Assembly: GCA_001898425.1 (NCBI GenBank)
Contig: MKTV01000056.1
Location: 1 to 41,753 of the forward strand
Source of the DNA: Rhodospirillales bacterium 69-11
GTDB taxonomy: Bacteria; Pseudomonadota; Alphaproteobacteria; Acetobacterales; Acetobacteraceae
Reading direction: 5' to 3'
Length of the DNA: 41,753 nucleotides
Program-made: the position numbers and the translations under genes
Shown: positions 31,816 to 41,467 of the stretch, piece after piece
How the letters are laid out: each line of letters begins with the position of its first letter
Numbering within the stretch: the first letter of the stretch is position 1
Notes under the pieces: generated by a model
Told to the model about the DNA's origin: nothing
Databases searched by the model: none
What the model saw: the letters and a program-made list of their open reading frames with translations, nothing else

Positions 31816-32787
31816 TCAGGCGTCCGGATATACCAGCCGCGTGAAGAACGCGCCGTCTATCACGAACTGCCCCCATTTCGCGTCGTAGGCCGCGGTGGGG
31901 CGGGCGGCGACCGTCTCTGCGAGTGAGCGTCCCTGGCGCTTCAGGGTCGCCACTTGCTGCCGCACGCCGACCAGCATGTCGCGGAATGCCTGCAGTTCGG
32001 CCTTGTTGCTGACCGGCGCGCCGTGACCGGGCACGATCACGGTCTGTGACGACGCGACCCGCAGCACCCTGTCGCAGGCCGCTATCATGCCGCCGATGCT
32101 CCCGCCCGTGGAGCGGTCGATGAACGGGTAAATCCCGTTCCAGTAAGTGTCGCCCGCATGCAGCACGTCGGCTTCGGCGAACAGCACCGAGATGTCGCTG
32201 TCGGTGTGCGCAGGGCCCAGATACGTCATGTCGAGCGTCGTGCCGTTCAGCTTGAGTCGATGATCCCGGGAGAACACCGCGCTGGGCAGCGCACCGTCGG
32301 GCGAAGGCAGGAAGTTGTAGTCCCAGTCTTCGACGCGTTGGATGTGCGCCAGGTGCTTGCGGGTGTTCTCCTGCGCGATGATGCGCGCGCCTGCGGCGTG
32401 CAGCCACGCATTGCCGTCGGTGTGGTCGAAGTGCCAATGGGTGTTGATCAGGTGCGTGATCGGATCCGCCCCAAGCGCCGCGAGCGCCCTGGTGAGCTGC
32501 GGACGGGAAACGGCGATGCCCCCGTCGACGAGCGCCTTGCCATCCGGCCCCGTCAGCACCGCGATGTTTCCGCCGGATCCTTCGAGCAGGCACAGATCGT
32601 CGCGCACGCGATGCGTGGTGATCGGCGTGGTTGCCGCAGCATCCTTGATCAGCGTCACGAGCCCGCGCGCCTCCGCGAAGGCCTGTCGCGGCGTGAGCCA
32701 TCCGCCCGTCGCGGCGAGCCCGGCTGCACCCACGCAGCACAGGCAGAACCCGCGCCGTGACAGCGCAGGATGGGGAGAGCGTGCCAT
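31816..32787 (-). CDS. Metallo-beta-lactamase-fold hydrolase, Tat-exported (323 aa)
   Basis: A twin-arginine signal (SRRGFCLCCVGAAGLAATGG) is followed by an MBL domain. Zinc ligands are H117, H119, D121 and H122 (THWHFDH), a His in LGPAHTDSD, Asp in LHAGDTYWNG and a final His in IVPGHGAP. The AHTDSD and GDTYWNGIYPFID blocks resemble SoxH/quinoprotein-relay-type exported MBL proteins, not classical antibiotic-degrading lactamases. Length is normal. It diverges from an SDR gene across a 298-base gap. The substrate is unknown. Confidence 0.88.
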   Translation of the reverse strand: MARSPHPALSRRGFCLCCVGAAGLAATGGWLTPRQAFAEARGLVTLIKDAAATTPITTHRVRDDLCLLEGSGGNIAVLTGPDGKALVDGGIAVSRPQLTRALAALGADPITHLINTHWHFDHTDGNAWLHAAGARIIAQENTRKHLAHIQRVEDWDYNFLPSPDGALPSAVFSRDHRLKLNGTTLDMTYLGPAHTDSDISVLFAEADVLHAGDTYWNGIYPFIDRSTGGSIGGMIAACDRVLRVASSQTVIVPGHGAPVSNKAELQAFRDMLVGVRQQVATLKRQGRSLAETVAARPTAAYDAKWGQFVIDGAFFTRLVYPDA

Positions 32788-33085
32788 CTCAGCGGTCCGC
32801 CGGTGGGGTGGGCGCATGCGGGCGCCGCCGCGGAATGGTTCCATTCGCAACCATAAGGAACTCCTGACGGTGATGCGGCTCGGAGCGCGGCGTAAGGCCT
32901 GCGTGGCCGATGCGCTCGATGCGGCAGAGTAGGCACACGCCGCCCGCGACGTCATCGCGTTTCCGCCATTCCCGTGCCGATTGTGCGCGGAACGTCCCAA
33001 AACGCGGCGAACCGTCCAACGTCCGTGCGGCCACCTCTGCATCGCGGCGAAGCTGCGCTACGCTCGATCCATCAAGGAGGAACTC
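32788..33085. promoter_or_regulatory. Divergent promoter region between the MBL-fold and SDR genes
   Basis: These 298 bases separate two divergent starts. I see only the ribosome binding site of the SDR gene (AAGGAGG at 33074-33080) and no clear operator or gene. Confidence 0.4.
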
Positions 33086-33907
33086 ATGACACAATCCGCT
33101 TCCGCCGACCCCGCCTGGCTCGGACTGCACGGCCGCGTCGCTGTCGTGACCGGTGCCGGGGGCGGCATCGGCTCCGCGATCGCCCATGGCCTCGCGCGGG
33201 CGGGCGCGTCGCTCGTGCTGCTGGATGCACGCCGGGAGGGCGCGGAGACGGTGGCGCATGAACTCACCCACGCCGGCACGCGCGCGATTGCGCTGCAATG
33301 CGACATCGCCGATCCGGACAGCGTCGCCGCGGCCGAACGCGCCGCCCGCGAGATCGGTCCGTGCGACGTGCTGATCAACAACGCCGGGGTGCTGCGCGCG
33401 GCGCCGCTCGCCACCGTCTCGCCGGCGGACTGGAACCAGCTCCTGGCGGTGAACCTGACCGGCTACCTCTACTGCGCCCAGGCCTTCGGCCGCGCCATGA
33501 TCGAGCGTGGGCGCGGCGCGATCGTGCACACCGCCTCGATCGCCGGTAGCCACGCACAAGCCTTCTCGGGCGCGTACAGCGTCAGCAAGGCAGGCGTGCT
33601 GATGCTGTCGCGGCAACTCGCGGTGGAGTGGGGGCCACATGGCGTGCGCAGCAACGTGGTCAGCCCCGGTCTCGTGCGGACGCCGATGAGCGAGCAATTC
33701 TACCAGGCGCCCGGTGTCGCGGAACGCCGCGCCGCCGCGATCCCCCTTGGACGCATCGCCACGCCCGAGGACATGGCGGAGGTCGCGCTCTACCTCTCCA
33801 GCGACCGCGCCGGGTTCGTCACGGGGCAGGAGGTGGTCGTCGACGGCGGCTTCGGCCACATGCTGATGAGCCTCGTCCCGCGGCCCGGATTCGAACGCGG
33901 CAACTGA
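33086..33907 (+). CDS. Short-chain dehydrogenase/reductase (273 aa)
   Basis: This is a classical SDR: TGAGGGIG, LLDARR after strand two (Asp favouring NAD), NNAG, Ser in TASIAGS, YSVSK, then VVSPGLVRTPM and the ending GQEVVVDGGFG. AAGGAGG lies at ideal spacing before the ATG at 33086. No insertion is present, unlike the SDR at 12236. The substrate is unknown; the general type matches 3-oxoacyl-ACP reductase or sugar/alcohol dehydrogenases. It stands alone between a divergent MBL gene and two small hypotheticals. Confidence 0.93.
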   Translation: MTQSASADPAWLGLHGRVAVVTGAGGGIGSAIAHGLARAGASLVLLDARREGAETVAHELTHAGTRAIALQCDIADPDSVAAAERAAREIGPCDVLINNAGVLRAAPLATVSPADWNQLLAVNLTGYLYCAQAFGRAMIERGRGAIVHTASIAGSHAQAFSGAYSVSKAGVLMLSRQLAVEWGPHGVRSNVVSPGLVRTPMSEQFYQAPGVAERRAAAIPLGRIATPEDMAEVALYLSSDRAGFVTGQEVVVDGGFGHMLMSLVPRPGFERGN

Positions 33908-34052
33908 CAGCGCGGCTTCGGACGCGGTTCCGAGGCAGCGGCCTGGCCGGCCGAGTCACCGTGACGGCGCAGCGGGGCGGCGTTCCGCCGCGCCGCTCGT
34001 GCGATCCGGATCGTGACTGGCGCCGAACGTCCGGAAGGGGCATGTTGCTGGA

Positions 34053-34229
34053 ATGAGCAAATACACGATCGTCCCGCGCGTCCGTCAGCCTGGCTTCAAG
34101 GTTGAGATCGAGGGCACAGACGGCAGCCGCAACACGATGCTCGGCTTCGAAACCGAGGAGCAGGCGGCCGACTGGGTGGCGGCGAGTCGCCGGCAGGAGG
34201 GACTATCCGAGCCGGGCGGCGGAGACTGA
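34053..34229 (+). CDS. Small hypothetical protein (58 aa)
   Basis: An ATG at 34053 opens 58 codons with a clear protein character: SKYTIVPRVRQPGFKVEIEG, then a short loop, TMLGFETEEQAADWVAASRR and an acidic end. The strand-loop-strand-helix layout suggests a small alpha/beta protein. The pattern E--A--W--- near the end recalls families of tiny conserved proteins in Acetobacteraceae and rhizobia. It is followed after 14 bases by another small gene, probably in the same transcript. No function is known. Confidence 0.65.
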   Translation: MSKYTIVPRVRQPGFKVEIEGTDGSRNTMLGFETEEQAADWVAASRRQEGLSEPGGGD

Positions 34230-34243
34230 GATTGCAGGACGCG

Positions 34244-34486
34244 ATGGAATTGCAGGTGCTGATGACGCGGCTGTTCGTCGCATCCTGCGAGACGATCTTT
34301 CACCGCAGCTGCATGATGCTCGCCGGCCGCTGCTCGGTCGCCGAGTATCAGTTGATGGTGACCGAGAAGGTGGCGGCGATGCAGCAGGCGGCGATCGCCA
34401 CAGCGACCGGGCAGGGGCCCGATGCGGCGCTACGCCCGTTCCTCAAGGCCGCATCGCGCAACGCACGGCGTCTGCGCAGCAAGTAA
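34244..34486 (+). CDS. Small helical hypothetical protein (80 aa)
   Basis: The ATG at 34244 has AGGA upstream; a TTG at 34232 in the same frame is possible. The sequence (MELQVLMTRLFVASCETIFH, SVAEYQLMVTEKVAAMQQAA, then a basic tail LKAASRNARRLRSK) is almost entirely helical and amphipathic, faintly like phasins, but without a diagnostic motif. The basic C-terminus could bind nucleic acid or another acidic surface. I assign no function. Confidence 0.65.
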   Translation: MELQVLMTRLFVASCETIFHRSCMMLAGRCSVAEYQLMVTEKVAAMQQAAIATATGQGPDAALRPFLKAASRNARRLRSK

Positions 34487-34527
34487 CCTCCCCGGAACGC
34501 ACGGGCGCAGCCGCCGCCGGTTCTCCG

Positions 34528-34896
34528 TCAGACGTGGAAGCTCTCGCCGCAGCCGCAGCGGCCCTTCTCGTTCGGATTAACGAAGGTGAAGCCGCTGGCG
34601 AGGGATTTCGTCTCGTAATCCATCACCGTGCCGATCAGGAACAGGCTCGCCTTGCGGTCCACCAGCACGGTGAGGTCCTTGTCGCGCACGATCTCGTCCG
34701 TCGGCGCGGGGGCATCCGTCCAGCTCATGTCGTAGGACAGGCCAGAGCATCCCTTCGTGGAGACGCCGATGCGCAGCAGCTTGCCCTGCTCGCCGGCGTC
34801 GTAGAGTTGGCGCAGCCGCTTGGCGGCGGCGTCCGTCAGCGTCATCAGCGGCGGAAGCTCGCGGGTCTTGCGGGGGGCGGTGGTGGTCGTGCTCAT
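34528..34896 (-). CDS. sufA: A-type Fe-S assembly carrier, HesB/IscA/SufA family (122 aa)
   Basis: It receives Fe-S clusters from the SufBCD scaffold and passes them to client proteins. The three conserved cysteines are C50 (STKGCSGLSY), C114 and C116 (GRCGCGESF). An N-terminal threonine/lysine-rich tail of about 18 residues is extra. The start at 34896 is chosen because the upstream in-frame part overlaps sufT. It is the last gene of the SUF operon, about 20 bases after sufT. The name sufA is used from its position; ErpA-like function is possible. Confidence 0.88.
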   Translation of the reverse strand: MSTTTTAPRKTRELPPLMTLTDAAAKRLRQLYDAGEQGKLLRIGVSTKGCSGLSYDMSWTDAPAPTDEIVRDKDLTVLVDRKASLFLIGTVMDYETKSLASGFTFVNPNEKGRCGCGESFHV

Positions 34897-34916
34897 GGCT
34901 TTGATCTCGTCATCGC

Positions 34917-35276
34917 TCAGAACATGTTCAACTGCAGGCGGGCTTCCTCGCTCATGCGCGAGGGGTCCCACGGCGGATCCCAGACCGTCTCGACGTCGCA
35001 GGCGGTGACGCCGGCGACGGCCATGACGGCGTTGTGCACCTGTTCCGGGAGTTCCTGGGCCGAGGGGCAGGCGGGCGCGGTCAGCGTCATCTCGACCTTC
35101 ACCGATCCGTCGTCACGCAGGTCGACGGCGTAGATCAGGCCGAGTTCGTAGATGTTGACCGGGATCTCCGGGTCGTAGACCGAGGCGATCGCCTCGACCA
35201 CGGCCTCTTCGCTCACCTTGGGCGGGGCTTCGCCGTCGGGCGTCCAGGCGGCGTGCGGTTGGCTCACGTCATTCAC
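34917..35276 (-). CDS. sufT: SUF-associated DUF59/MIP18 protein (119 aa)
   Basis: This is a small Fe-S maturation factor of the MIP18 type. The DPE motif lies in IASVYDPEIPVNIYELGLIY, and the reactive-type cysteine in LTAPACPSAQELP. The C-terminus (VWDPPWDPSRMSEEAR) is characteristic. It starts with GTG at 35276, overlapping the end of sufU by eight bases, with AAGGAGG just inside sufU, which indicates coupled translation. It probably assists cluster transfer. Confidence 0.9.
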   Translation of the reverse strand: MNDVSQPHAAWTPDGEAPPKVSEEAVVEAIASVYDPEIPVNIYELGLIYAVDLRDDGSVKVEMTLTAPACPSAQELPEQVHNAVMAVAGVTACDVETVWDPPWDPSRMSEEARLQLNMF

Positions 35277-35745
35277 TGCTCGCCTCCTTCTCGGTTCCGT
35301 CCAGTGCGGCGATCAGCGCGTGCCACGGCAGGGTCGCGCATTTCACGCGGGACGGGTATTCGTGCACGCCCGACAGCGGCGCGAGCCGGTCGAGCGGTTC
35401 GGACAGGGCTGCCTCGCAGGCGGGGCATTGGCCGGTGCGGGCCATCTCGCGAAACGCGGCGAACAGCGCGCGCGCGTCGGTCTTGCTGCGGCCTGCCACG
35501 GTCTCCGCCATCAGGTCGGCCGAGGCGATGGAGATCGCGCAGCCCCGCGCCTCGAACCCGGCCGCGTCGATCGTGTCACCGGGCCCGTAGGCCAGCCACA
35601 CCTGAACGCGGTCGCCGCACATCGGGTTGTCCCCCTTCGCGGTCGCATCGAAGGTGGCGAGGCGCTTGCCATGACGCGGATGGCGCCCGTGGTCGAGGAT
35701 GACCTCCTGGTAGAGGTCCCGCAGGTCGTCGAAGGAGTCACTCAT
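35269..35745 (-). CDS. sufU: SufU-type sulfur-transfer / scaffold protein (158 aa)
   Basis: This is the NifU-N-like fold protein that takes sulfur from SufS. Metal-binding residues are in place: C43 and D45 (NPMCGD), C69 (ARGCAIS) and C136 (RVKCATLPW). Two additional cysteines, C107 and C110 (CPAC), lie in the loop that is longer in SufU than in IscU. It is separated from sufS by a 226-base gap that contains a palindromic repeat. Co-occurrence with sufS, sufD, sufC and sufB supports the role. Confidence 0.93.
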   Translation of the reverse strand: MSDSFDDLRDLYQEVILDHGRHPRHGKRLATFDATAKGDNPMCGDRVQVWLAYGPGDTIDAAGFEARGCAISIASADLMAETVAGRSKTDARALFAAFREMARTGQCPACEAALSEPLDRLAPLSGVHEYPSRVKCATLPWHALIAALDGTEKEASSE

Positions 35746-35810
35746 GCGCGGGCTCCGATGCCTGCGAGGGCGCTGTCCACTCGTATCGTGGCCAACGCAC
35801 GGCCGCACCG

Positions 35811-35901
35811 TGTCATGGCCGGCGAAGGCCGGCCATCCACGACTTGCCGAGTCGTGTGCAGCACAGCCGTGGATGGCCGGGACAGGCCCGGCCATGACAC
35901 G
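35811..35901. repeat. Palindromic repeat (GTCATGGCCGG family) between sufS and sufU
   Basis: Perfect 14-bp outer arms CGTGTCATGGCCGG (35811-35824) and CCGGCCATGACACG (35888-35901) enclose a second arm pair built on GGCCATCCACGAC and GTGGATGGCC. It is closely similar to the copy inside hpnG at 6179-6256. It lies within the suf operon and would fold in the mRNA. Confidence 0.93.
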
Positions 35902-35971
35902 TGGGAGGAGCCTCTGCCGCCCACAACTCCAAGAACGGGCCGCATGATCGCAAACGACACGCCGCGGTCCC

Positions 35972-37213
35972 TCACTTGAAGAACGTCCGCACGCGCTCGA
36001 GCCCCTCGGCCAGGGCGTCGATCTCGCCCAGCGTCGTATAGACGCCGAAGCTCGCGCGAGCGGTGCTGTCGAGGTTGAAGCGGCCCATCAGCGGCTCCGC
36101 GCAGTGGTGGCCGGCGCGCACCGCGATGCCCTGCCGGTCCAGCAGGGTCGCCACGTCGTGCGCATGCGCGCGGTCCAGCGCGAAGGACACGACGCCGCCG
36201 CGATCCTGGGCGCGGCCGACGATATGCACGCCCTCGATCGCCGAGAGCCGCGCCAGCGCATGGTCCACCAGGGAGCGCTCATGCGCGGCGATCGCGTCGT
36301 AGCCGATGGCCTGCACCCAATCGATCGCCGCCTTCAGGCCGATGCCTTCCAGGATCGGCGGCGTGCCTGCCTCGAACTTGTGCGGCACGGCGGCCCAGGT
36401 GGAGCGCTCGTAGCTGACGGAGGAGATCATGTCGCCGCCACCCAAGAATGGGGGCATCTGCTCCAGCAACGCGCGCTTGCCATAGAGCACACCGATGCCG
36501 GTCGGGCCGTACAGCTTGTGGCCGGTCCAGGCGTAGAAGTCGCAATCCAGCGCCTGCACGTCGATCGCCCGATGCACCACCGCCTGTGCGCCGTCGAGCA
36601 GCACCTTCGCGCCATGCGCGTGCGCCATCTGCACGATACGTTCGGCAGGAGTCACGGTGCCCAGCACGTTGGACATGTGCGTCATCGACACCAGGCCGAC
36701 CTTGCCGTCGGCCAGCAGCGTCTCGAACGCGTCCATGTCGAGCTCGCCCGCATCGGTGATCGGGCAGACGCGCAGCTCGATCCCGGCGCGGTCGCGCAGC
36801 ATCTGCCAGGGCACGATGTTGGAGTGGTGCTCCATGCCCGAGATCAGCACCGCCTGGCCCGGCTTCAGCAGGCTGCCGAAGCTGTGCGCCATCAGGTTGA
36901 GCGATTCGGTCACGTTGCGCGTCAGCACGATCTCGCTGCGGTCCGCGGCGTTCATCAGCGCGGCGGCGGCATCGCGTGCGGCTTCATAGGCCTCGGTGGT
37001 GCGCTCGCTCATCCAGTGCAGGCCGCGATGCACGTTCGCGTACTGCGTCTCCATGGCGATGCGCATCGCGTCGATCACCGCGCGCGGCTTCTGCGCGGAA
37101 GCGGCGCTGTCGAGAAACACCAGCGGCTTGCCGCGCACGGTCTGCGACAGGATCGGGAACTCCGCGCGGATCGCGTCGACGTCGAGCGCGGCGGGCTTGG
37201 TGATCACGTTCAT
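35972..37213 (-). CDS. sufS: Cysteine desulfurase SufS (413 aa)
   Basis: This PLP enzyme takes sulfur from cysteine and carries it as a persulfide. The PLP lysine is K233 (AWTGHKLYGPTG), the substrate-side histidine pair is in GMEHHSN, and the persulfide cysteine is C371 (RAGHHCAEPLM). Length and order are those of group II desulfurases. Its start overlaps the stop of sufD (ATGA). A repeat-containing gap follows before sufU. Confidence 0.95.
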   Translation of the reverse strand: MNVITKPAALDVDAIRAEFPILSQTVRGKPLVFLDSAASAQKPRAVIDAMRIAMETQYANVHRGLHWMSERTTEAYEAARDAAAALMNAADRSEIVLTRNVTESLNLMAHSFGSLLKPGQAVLISGMEHHSNIVPWQMLRDRAGIELRVCPITDAGELDMDAFETLLADGKVGLVSMTHMSNVLGTVTPAERIVQMAHAHGAKVLLDGAQAVVHRAIDVQALDCDFYAWTGHKLYGPTGIGVLYGKRALLEQMPPFLGGGDMISSVSYERSTWAAVPHKFEAGTPPILEGIGLKAAIDWVQAIGYDAIAAHERSLVDHALARLSAIEGVHIVGRAQDRGGVVSFALDRAHAHDVATLLDRQGIAVRAGHHCAEPLMGRFNLDSTARASFGVYTTLGEIDALAEGLERVRTFFK

Positions 37214-38487
37214 GCGGCTTGTCTTTCCCACCAGCGTTCGACGCTCTGCTCCAGCGCCGCGCGCACGGTCTCCTGCGACACGGCGTCCAGCGCCTCGGCC
37301 AGGAAGGCGCGCACCAGGATCGCGCGCGCCTCGGCGTCGGGGATGCCGCGGCTCTTGAGGTAGAAGAGCTGCTCGATATCGAGCTCGCCCACGGTCGCGC
37401 CGTGGCTGCACTTCACGTCGTCGGCGAAGATCTCGAGTTCGGGCTTGCTGTCGATCTCGGCGTCGGGCGAGAGCAGCAGCGCCTGGTTCATCTGGTAGCC
37501 GTCGGTCTTCTGCGCGACGCGGGCAACCTCGATGCGGCCCTGGAACACGCCCCGCGCGCGGCCGTTCAGCACGTTCTTCACCGTCTGGCGGGAGGTGCAG
37601 GACGGCGCGTCGTGTCGCACCACCGAAGTGAAATCGGCATGCTGCGTTCCGGTCAGGAGCTGTGCCGCGTTCAGATGCGCGGTCGCGCGTGGCGCCGCGA
37701 GCAGCGCATGCATTTCGTTGCGTCCGACACGACCACCCAGGGTGAGGGTGAAGCTGTCATAGGTGGCGTCCCCCGCCACACCGGCATAGGTCGTGGCGAG
37801 ATGGTAGGCGCGGTCCGACTCGTCCTGCAACCGCGCATGGGTCAAGGTGGCGCCGGCGGCGACGTGCACCTCGGTGACCGGATTGTGGAGGTAGCTGCCG
37901 TCACCGATCGCAACGTCCAGCAGCGTCAGTCGCGCATTGGTCCCGAGGCGGATGCAATGGCGCGGATGCGCGGCGGTCCCGTCGGTGGAGAGATGCACGA
38001 GTTCCACCACGCCCGCATCGGTGTCGTCGAGCACGTCCAGCAGCGCGCCGTCGGCGGCGAGCATCGTGTTCAGCGCAACCAGAGGCTCCCGGTCCGGCCA
38101 GGTGAGCGTGCCGAAATCCGGCTGGTCGGCGAAGCGGGCGAAGAGGGCCGGCGGTGTCGAGAGATCGGCGCGGTAGGCGCCATTGACGAACACGAGGCGG
38201 GGCGCGTCGAGCGTCGGGGCGCGGGCGAGCAGGGCCGTCATCGCGGCCGGAGGGACGCCGCCGTTCGTGTCCTCGGCCGTGGACTGGAAGCGCGCGTCGG
38301 CGAGCGGACGGAGCGTGGTGTATTTCCACGCCTCGGGTCGCCGGCCCTGGGTCGCACCCGGCAGGCCGGCCGTCCGGAACGCCTCGGCCGCAGCGTCGCG
38401 CAATGCAGGGTCGCCCGGCAGCAGGTCACGCAAAGCGGCGTAGCGCGCGAGGAACCCGGCCGCGCCGGAGGGCAGGGCGGCGGTCAT
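37210..38487 (-). CDS. sufD: Fe-S assembly protein SufD (425 aa)
   Basis: This is a component of the SufBC2D scaffold. The beta-helix core is typical, with the conserved segments FTSVVRHDAPSCTSRQTVKN, GVFQGRIEVARVAQKTDGYQ, and FADDVKCSHGATVGELDIEQ, the last holding the conserved Cys-Ser-His group at the SufB interface. The C-terminal helices (GIPDAEARAILVRAFLAEAL) bind SufC. Its stop overlaps sufS. It is separated from sufC by a 211-base gap filled with repeat copies, unusual for genes whose products are needed together. Confidence 0.95.
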   Translation of the reverse strand: MTAALPSGAAGFLARYAALRDLLPGDPALRDAAAEAFRTAGLPGATQGRRPEAWKYTTLRPLADARFQSTAEDTNGGVPPAAMTALLARAPTLDAPRLVFVNGAYRADLSTPPALFARFADQPDFGTLTWPDREPLVALNTMLAADGALLDVLDDTDAGVVELVHLSTDGTAAHPRHCIRLGTNARLTLLDVAIGDGSYLHNPVTEVHVAAGATLTHARLQDESDRAYHLATTYAGVAGDATYDSFTLTLGGRVGRNEMHALLAAPRATAHLNAAQLLTGTQHADFTSVVRHDAPSCTSRQTVKNVLNGRARGVFQGRIEVARVAQKTDGYQMNQALLLSPDAEIDSKPELEIFADDVKCSHGATVGELDIEQLFYLKSRGIPDAEARAILVRAFLAEALDAVSQETVRAALEQSVERWWERQAA

Positions 38488-38500
38488 GGGCGTGCGCTCC

Positions 38501-38655
38501 CGGTGTCATGGCGCGCCTTGTGCCAGCCACCCGCGACATGGCGGGCCTTGTGCCAACCCCCGGTGTCATGCCCGGCCTTGTGCCGGCCATCTACGACTTC
38601 GCCGCGTGCACCCAGGAAAGTCGTAAATGGCCGCCCCTCGGCGGCGATGACACGG
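38501..38655. repeat. Degenerate palindrome with two partial tandem arms between sufC and sufD
   Basis: A degenerate copy of the GTCATGGCCGG-type hairpin spans about 38561-38655 (start CGGTGTCATGCCCGG, inner CTACGACTT/AAGTCGTA, end GCGATGACACGG). Before it lie two further partial arms of about 30 bp at 38501 and 38532 (each with GGC-TTGTGCCA). The layout, partial arms next to a full hairpin, repeats that inside hpnG. Confidence 0.8.
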
Positions 38656-38698
38656 GGCGCGCGCGTCGGCCGCGACGCGGAGTGTCGGAAATCCATCA

Positions 38699-39448
<750 letters not shown>

Positions 39449-39454
39449 CTGATC

Positions 39455-40948
39455 TTACCCCACGGAGCCTTCGAGACTCACCGCCAGCAGCTTCTGCGCT
39501 TCTACGGCGAATTCCATCGGCAGTTCCTTCAGCACGTCCTTGCAGAACCCGTTCACGATCAGCCCGACCGCGTCCTCTTCCGACAGGCCGCGCTGGCGGC
39601 AGTAGAAGAGCTGGTCCTCGGCGATCTTCGAGGTCGTGGCCTCGTGTTCCACCTTCGCGGTGCGGTTGCGGCTTTCGATGTACGGCACGGTGTGCGCGCC
39701 GCACTGGTCGCCGATCAGCAGGCTGTCGCATTGCGTGAAGTTGCGCGCACCCGCCGCCTGCGGCGCGATCCGCACCAGGCCGCGATAGGTGTTGTTCGAG
39801 TGTCCGGCGCTGATCCCCTTCGACACGATGGTCGAGCGCGAGCCGCGGCCGAGATGGATCATCTTCGTCCCGGTATCGGCCTGCTGGTGATTGTTGGTCA
39901 CCGCGACCGAGTAGAACTCGCCCACGCTGTCCTCACCCTGCAGCACGCAGGACGGATACTTCCAGGTGATCGCCGATCCGGTCTCCACCTGGGTCCAGGA
40001 GATCTTGCTCCGCGCCCCGCGGCAGGCGCCGCGCTTGGTGACGAAGTTGTAGATCCCGCCGCGGCCTTCTGCGTCCCCGGGGTACCAGTTCTGCACCGTC
40101 GAGTACTTGATCTGCGCGTCGTCCAGCGCGACCAGCTCGACCACCGCGGCATGGAGCTGGTTCTCGTCGCGCATCGGCGCCGTGCAGCCCTCGAGGTAGG
40201 AAACGTAGCTGCCTTCCTCGGCGACGATCAGCGTGCGCTCGAACTGGCCGGTGCTGCGCGCATTGATGCGGAAATACGTCGACAGCTCCATCGGGCAGCG
40301 CACCCCTTTGGGGATGAACACGAAGCTCCCGTCGGTGAACACCGCCGAGTTAAGCGCCGCATAGAAATTGTCGGCCACCGGCACGACGGAGCCGAGATAC
40401 TGCTGCACTAGGTCGGGGTAGTCGCGCACCGCCTCGCTGATCGGGCAGAAGATCACGCCCGCCTTGCTGAGCGTCTCGCGGAAGGTGGTTGCAACGGAAA
40501 CGCTGTCGAACACCGCATCCACCGCGACCGGCGTGCGGGCGGCCTCCTCGGCGTCGCCGGGATCGACGCCGGCCAGGATCGCGCGCTCCTTCAGCGGGAT
40601 GCCCAGCTTCTCATAGGTGCGCAGCAGTTCGGGATCGACCTCGTCCAGGCTCTTAGGGCCCTGCTTCTTCTTCGGCGCGGCGTAGTAGTGCAGGTCCTGA
40701 TAGTCGATCTTCGGATGGTCGACGCGCGCCCAGTGCGGCTCCTCCATCTTCAGCCACGCGGCATACGCCTTCAGCCGCCAGTCGAGCAGCCAGGCCGGCT
40801 CCTGCTTGCGGTCGCTGATCAGGCGGATGATGTCCTCGTTCAGCCCCTTGGGCGCGAGGTCCATCTCGATGTGGGTCTCGAAGCCCCACTTGTAGCCGGA
40901 CTGCGTGACGGACTGGACGGTATCGAGCGTTTCGGTGACGACGGGCAT
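39455..40948 (-). CDS. sufB: Fe-S assembly scaffold SufB (497 aa)
   Basis: This is the main cluster-building subunit. Conserved parts include [18 protein letters not shown] at the N-terminus, [20 protein letters not shown], the core [25 protein letters not shown]-like [20 protein letters not shown], and the C-terminal [21 protein letters not shown]. Length is normal for the family. It is the first structural gene after the regulator, nine bases away, and shares its transcript. Confidence 0.96.
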   Translation of the reverse strand: MPVVTETLDTVQSVTQSGYKWGFETHIEMDLAPKGLNEDIIRLISDRKQEPAWLLDWRLKAYAAWLKMEEPHWARVDHPKIDYQDLHYYAAPKKKQGPKSLDEVDPELLRTYEKLGIPLKERAILAGVDPGDAEEAARTPVAVDAVFDSVSVATTFRETLSKAGVIFCPISEAVRDYPDLVQQYLGSVVPVADNFYAALNSAVFTDGSFVFIPKGVRCPMELSTYFRINARSTGQFERTLIVAEEGSYVSYLEGCTAPMRDENQLHAAVVELVALDDAQIKYSTVQNWYPGDAEGRGGIYNFVTKRGACRGARSKISWTQVETGSAITWKYPSCVLQGEDSVGEFYSVAVTNNHQQADTGTKMIHLGRGSRSTIVSKGISAGHSNNTYRGLVRIAPQAAGARNFTQCDSLLIGDQCGAHTVPYIESRNRTAKVEHEATTSKIAEDQLFYCRQRGLSEEDAVGLIVNGFCKDVLKELPMEFAVEAQKLLAVSLEGSVG

Positions 40949-40957
40949 TGGGGCGTC

Positions 40958-41467
40958 CTATTCGGCGGCCGGCAGGCGGTCAGACGGCACGCGGGCGGGC
41001 GGCGCGGCGGGCGGAAGCTGCGGGCCCGCCAGTCCCTGGCTGGGCGTGCGGAACGCCACCGGGATCGACGCGACCTGCATGTCGGCCAGGGTGATGCGGT
41101 GCAACGCATGGCGGATCGCGTCGTTCACCGGGTCCCAGCGGCCGCGCATGGGGCAGAGGCCCTGGGCCTCGCACTCGCTGGTCGACCCGTCGACGCAGGC
41201 CGTCAGCGCGATCGGCCCATCGATCGCCGCGATCACGTCGGCGACCGGGATCTCCTCCAGTCCGCGCTGCAGCCGGTAGCCGCCGCGCGCACCGCGCTGC
41301 GAGCTGACCAGCCCGCCCGAGGTGAGTGACTTCAGGACCTTCGCGACCGTCGGTTCCGGAATGCCGGTGGAAGCGGCGATGCCGGGCGAGGTCTGCACAC
41401 CTTGCGCTCCGGCGAGGCGGACCAGCACGACGACCGCATAGTCCGTCAGTTTCGACAGCCTCAACAT
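40958..41467 (-). CDS. Rrf2-family SUF regulator (169 aa)
   Basis: This winged-helix repressor probably senses Fe-S status and controls the suf genes that follow. The start LRLSKLTDYAVVVLVRLAG is the signature of SUF-linked Rrf2 proteins. Recognition helix region: IPEPTVAKVLKSLTSGGLV. Three cysteines, C91, C99 and C105, have the spacing expected for cluster binding as in IscR. The C-terminal 35 residues are proline/alanine-rich and variable. The ATG at 41467 is chosen for family fit; a GTG at 41479 is also possible, and the AGGAGG at about 41481-41486 is ideally spaced for neither. The upstream gap 41468-41663 is presumed to hold the operon promoter. Confidence 0.92.
   Translation of the reverse strand: MLRLSKLTDYAVVVLVRLAGAQGVQTSPGIAASTGIPEPTVAKVLKSLTSGGLVSSQRGARGGYRLQRGLEEIPVADVIAAIDGPIALTACVDGSTSECEAQGLCPMRGRWDPVNDAIRHALHRITLADMQVASIPVAFRTPSQGLAGPQLPPAAPPARVPSDRLPAAE

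Noticed and set aside
31816-32787. Antibiotic-resistance metallo-beta-lactamase
   Set aside because: Only the general fold motifs are present; Tat signal and the AHTDSD/GDTYWNG blocks fit other exported MBL-fold enzymes.
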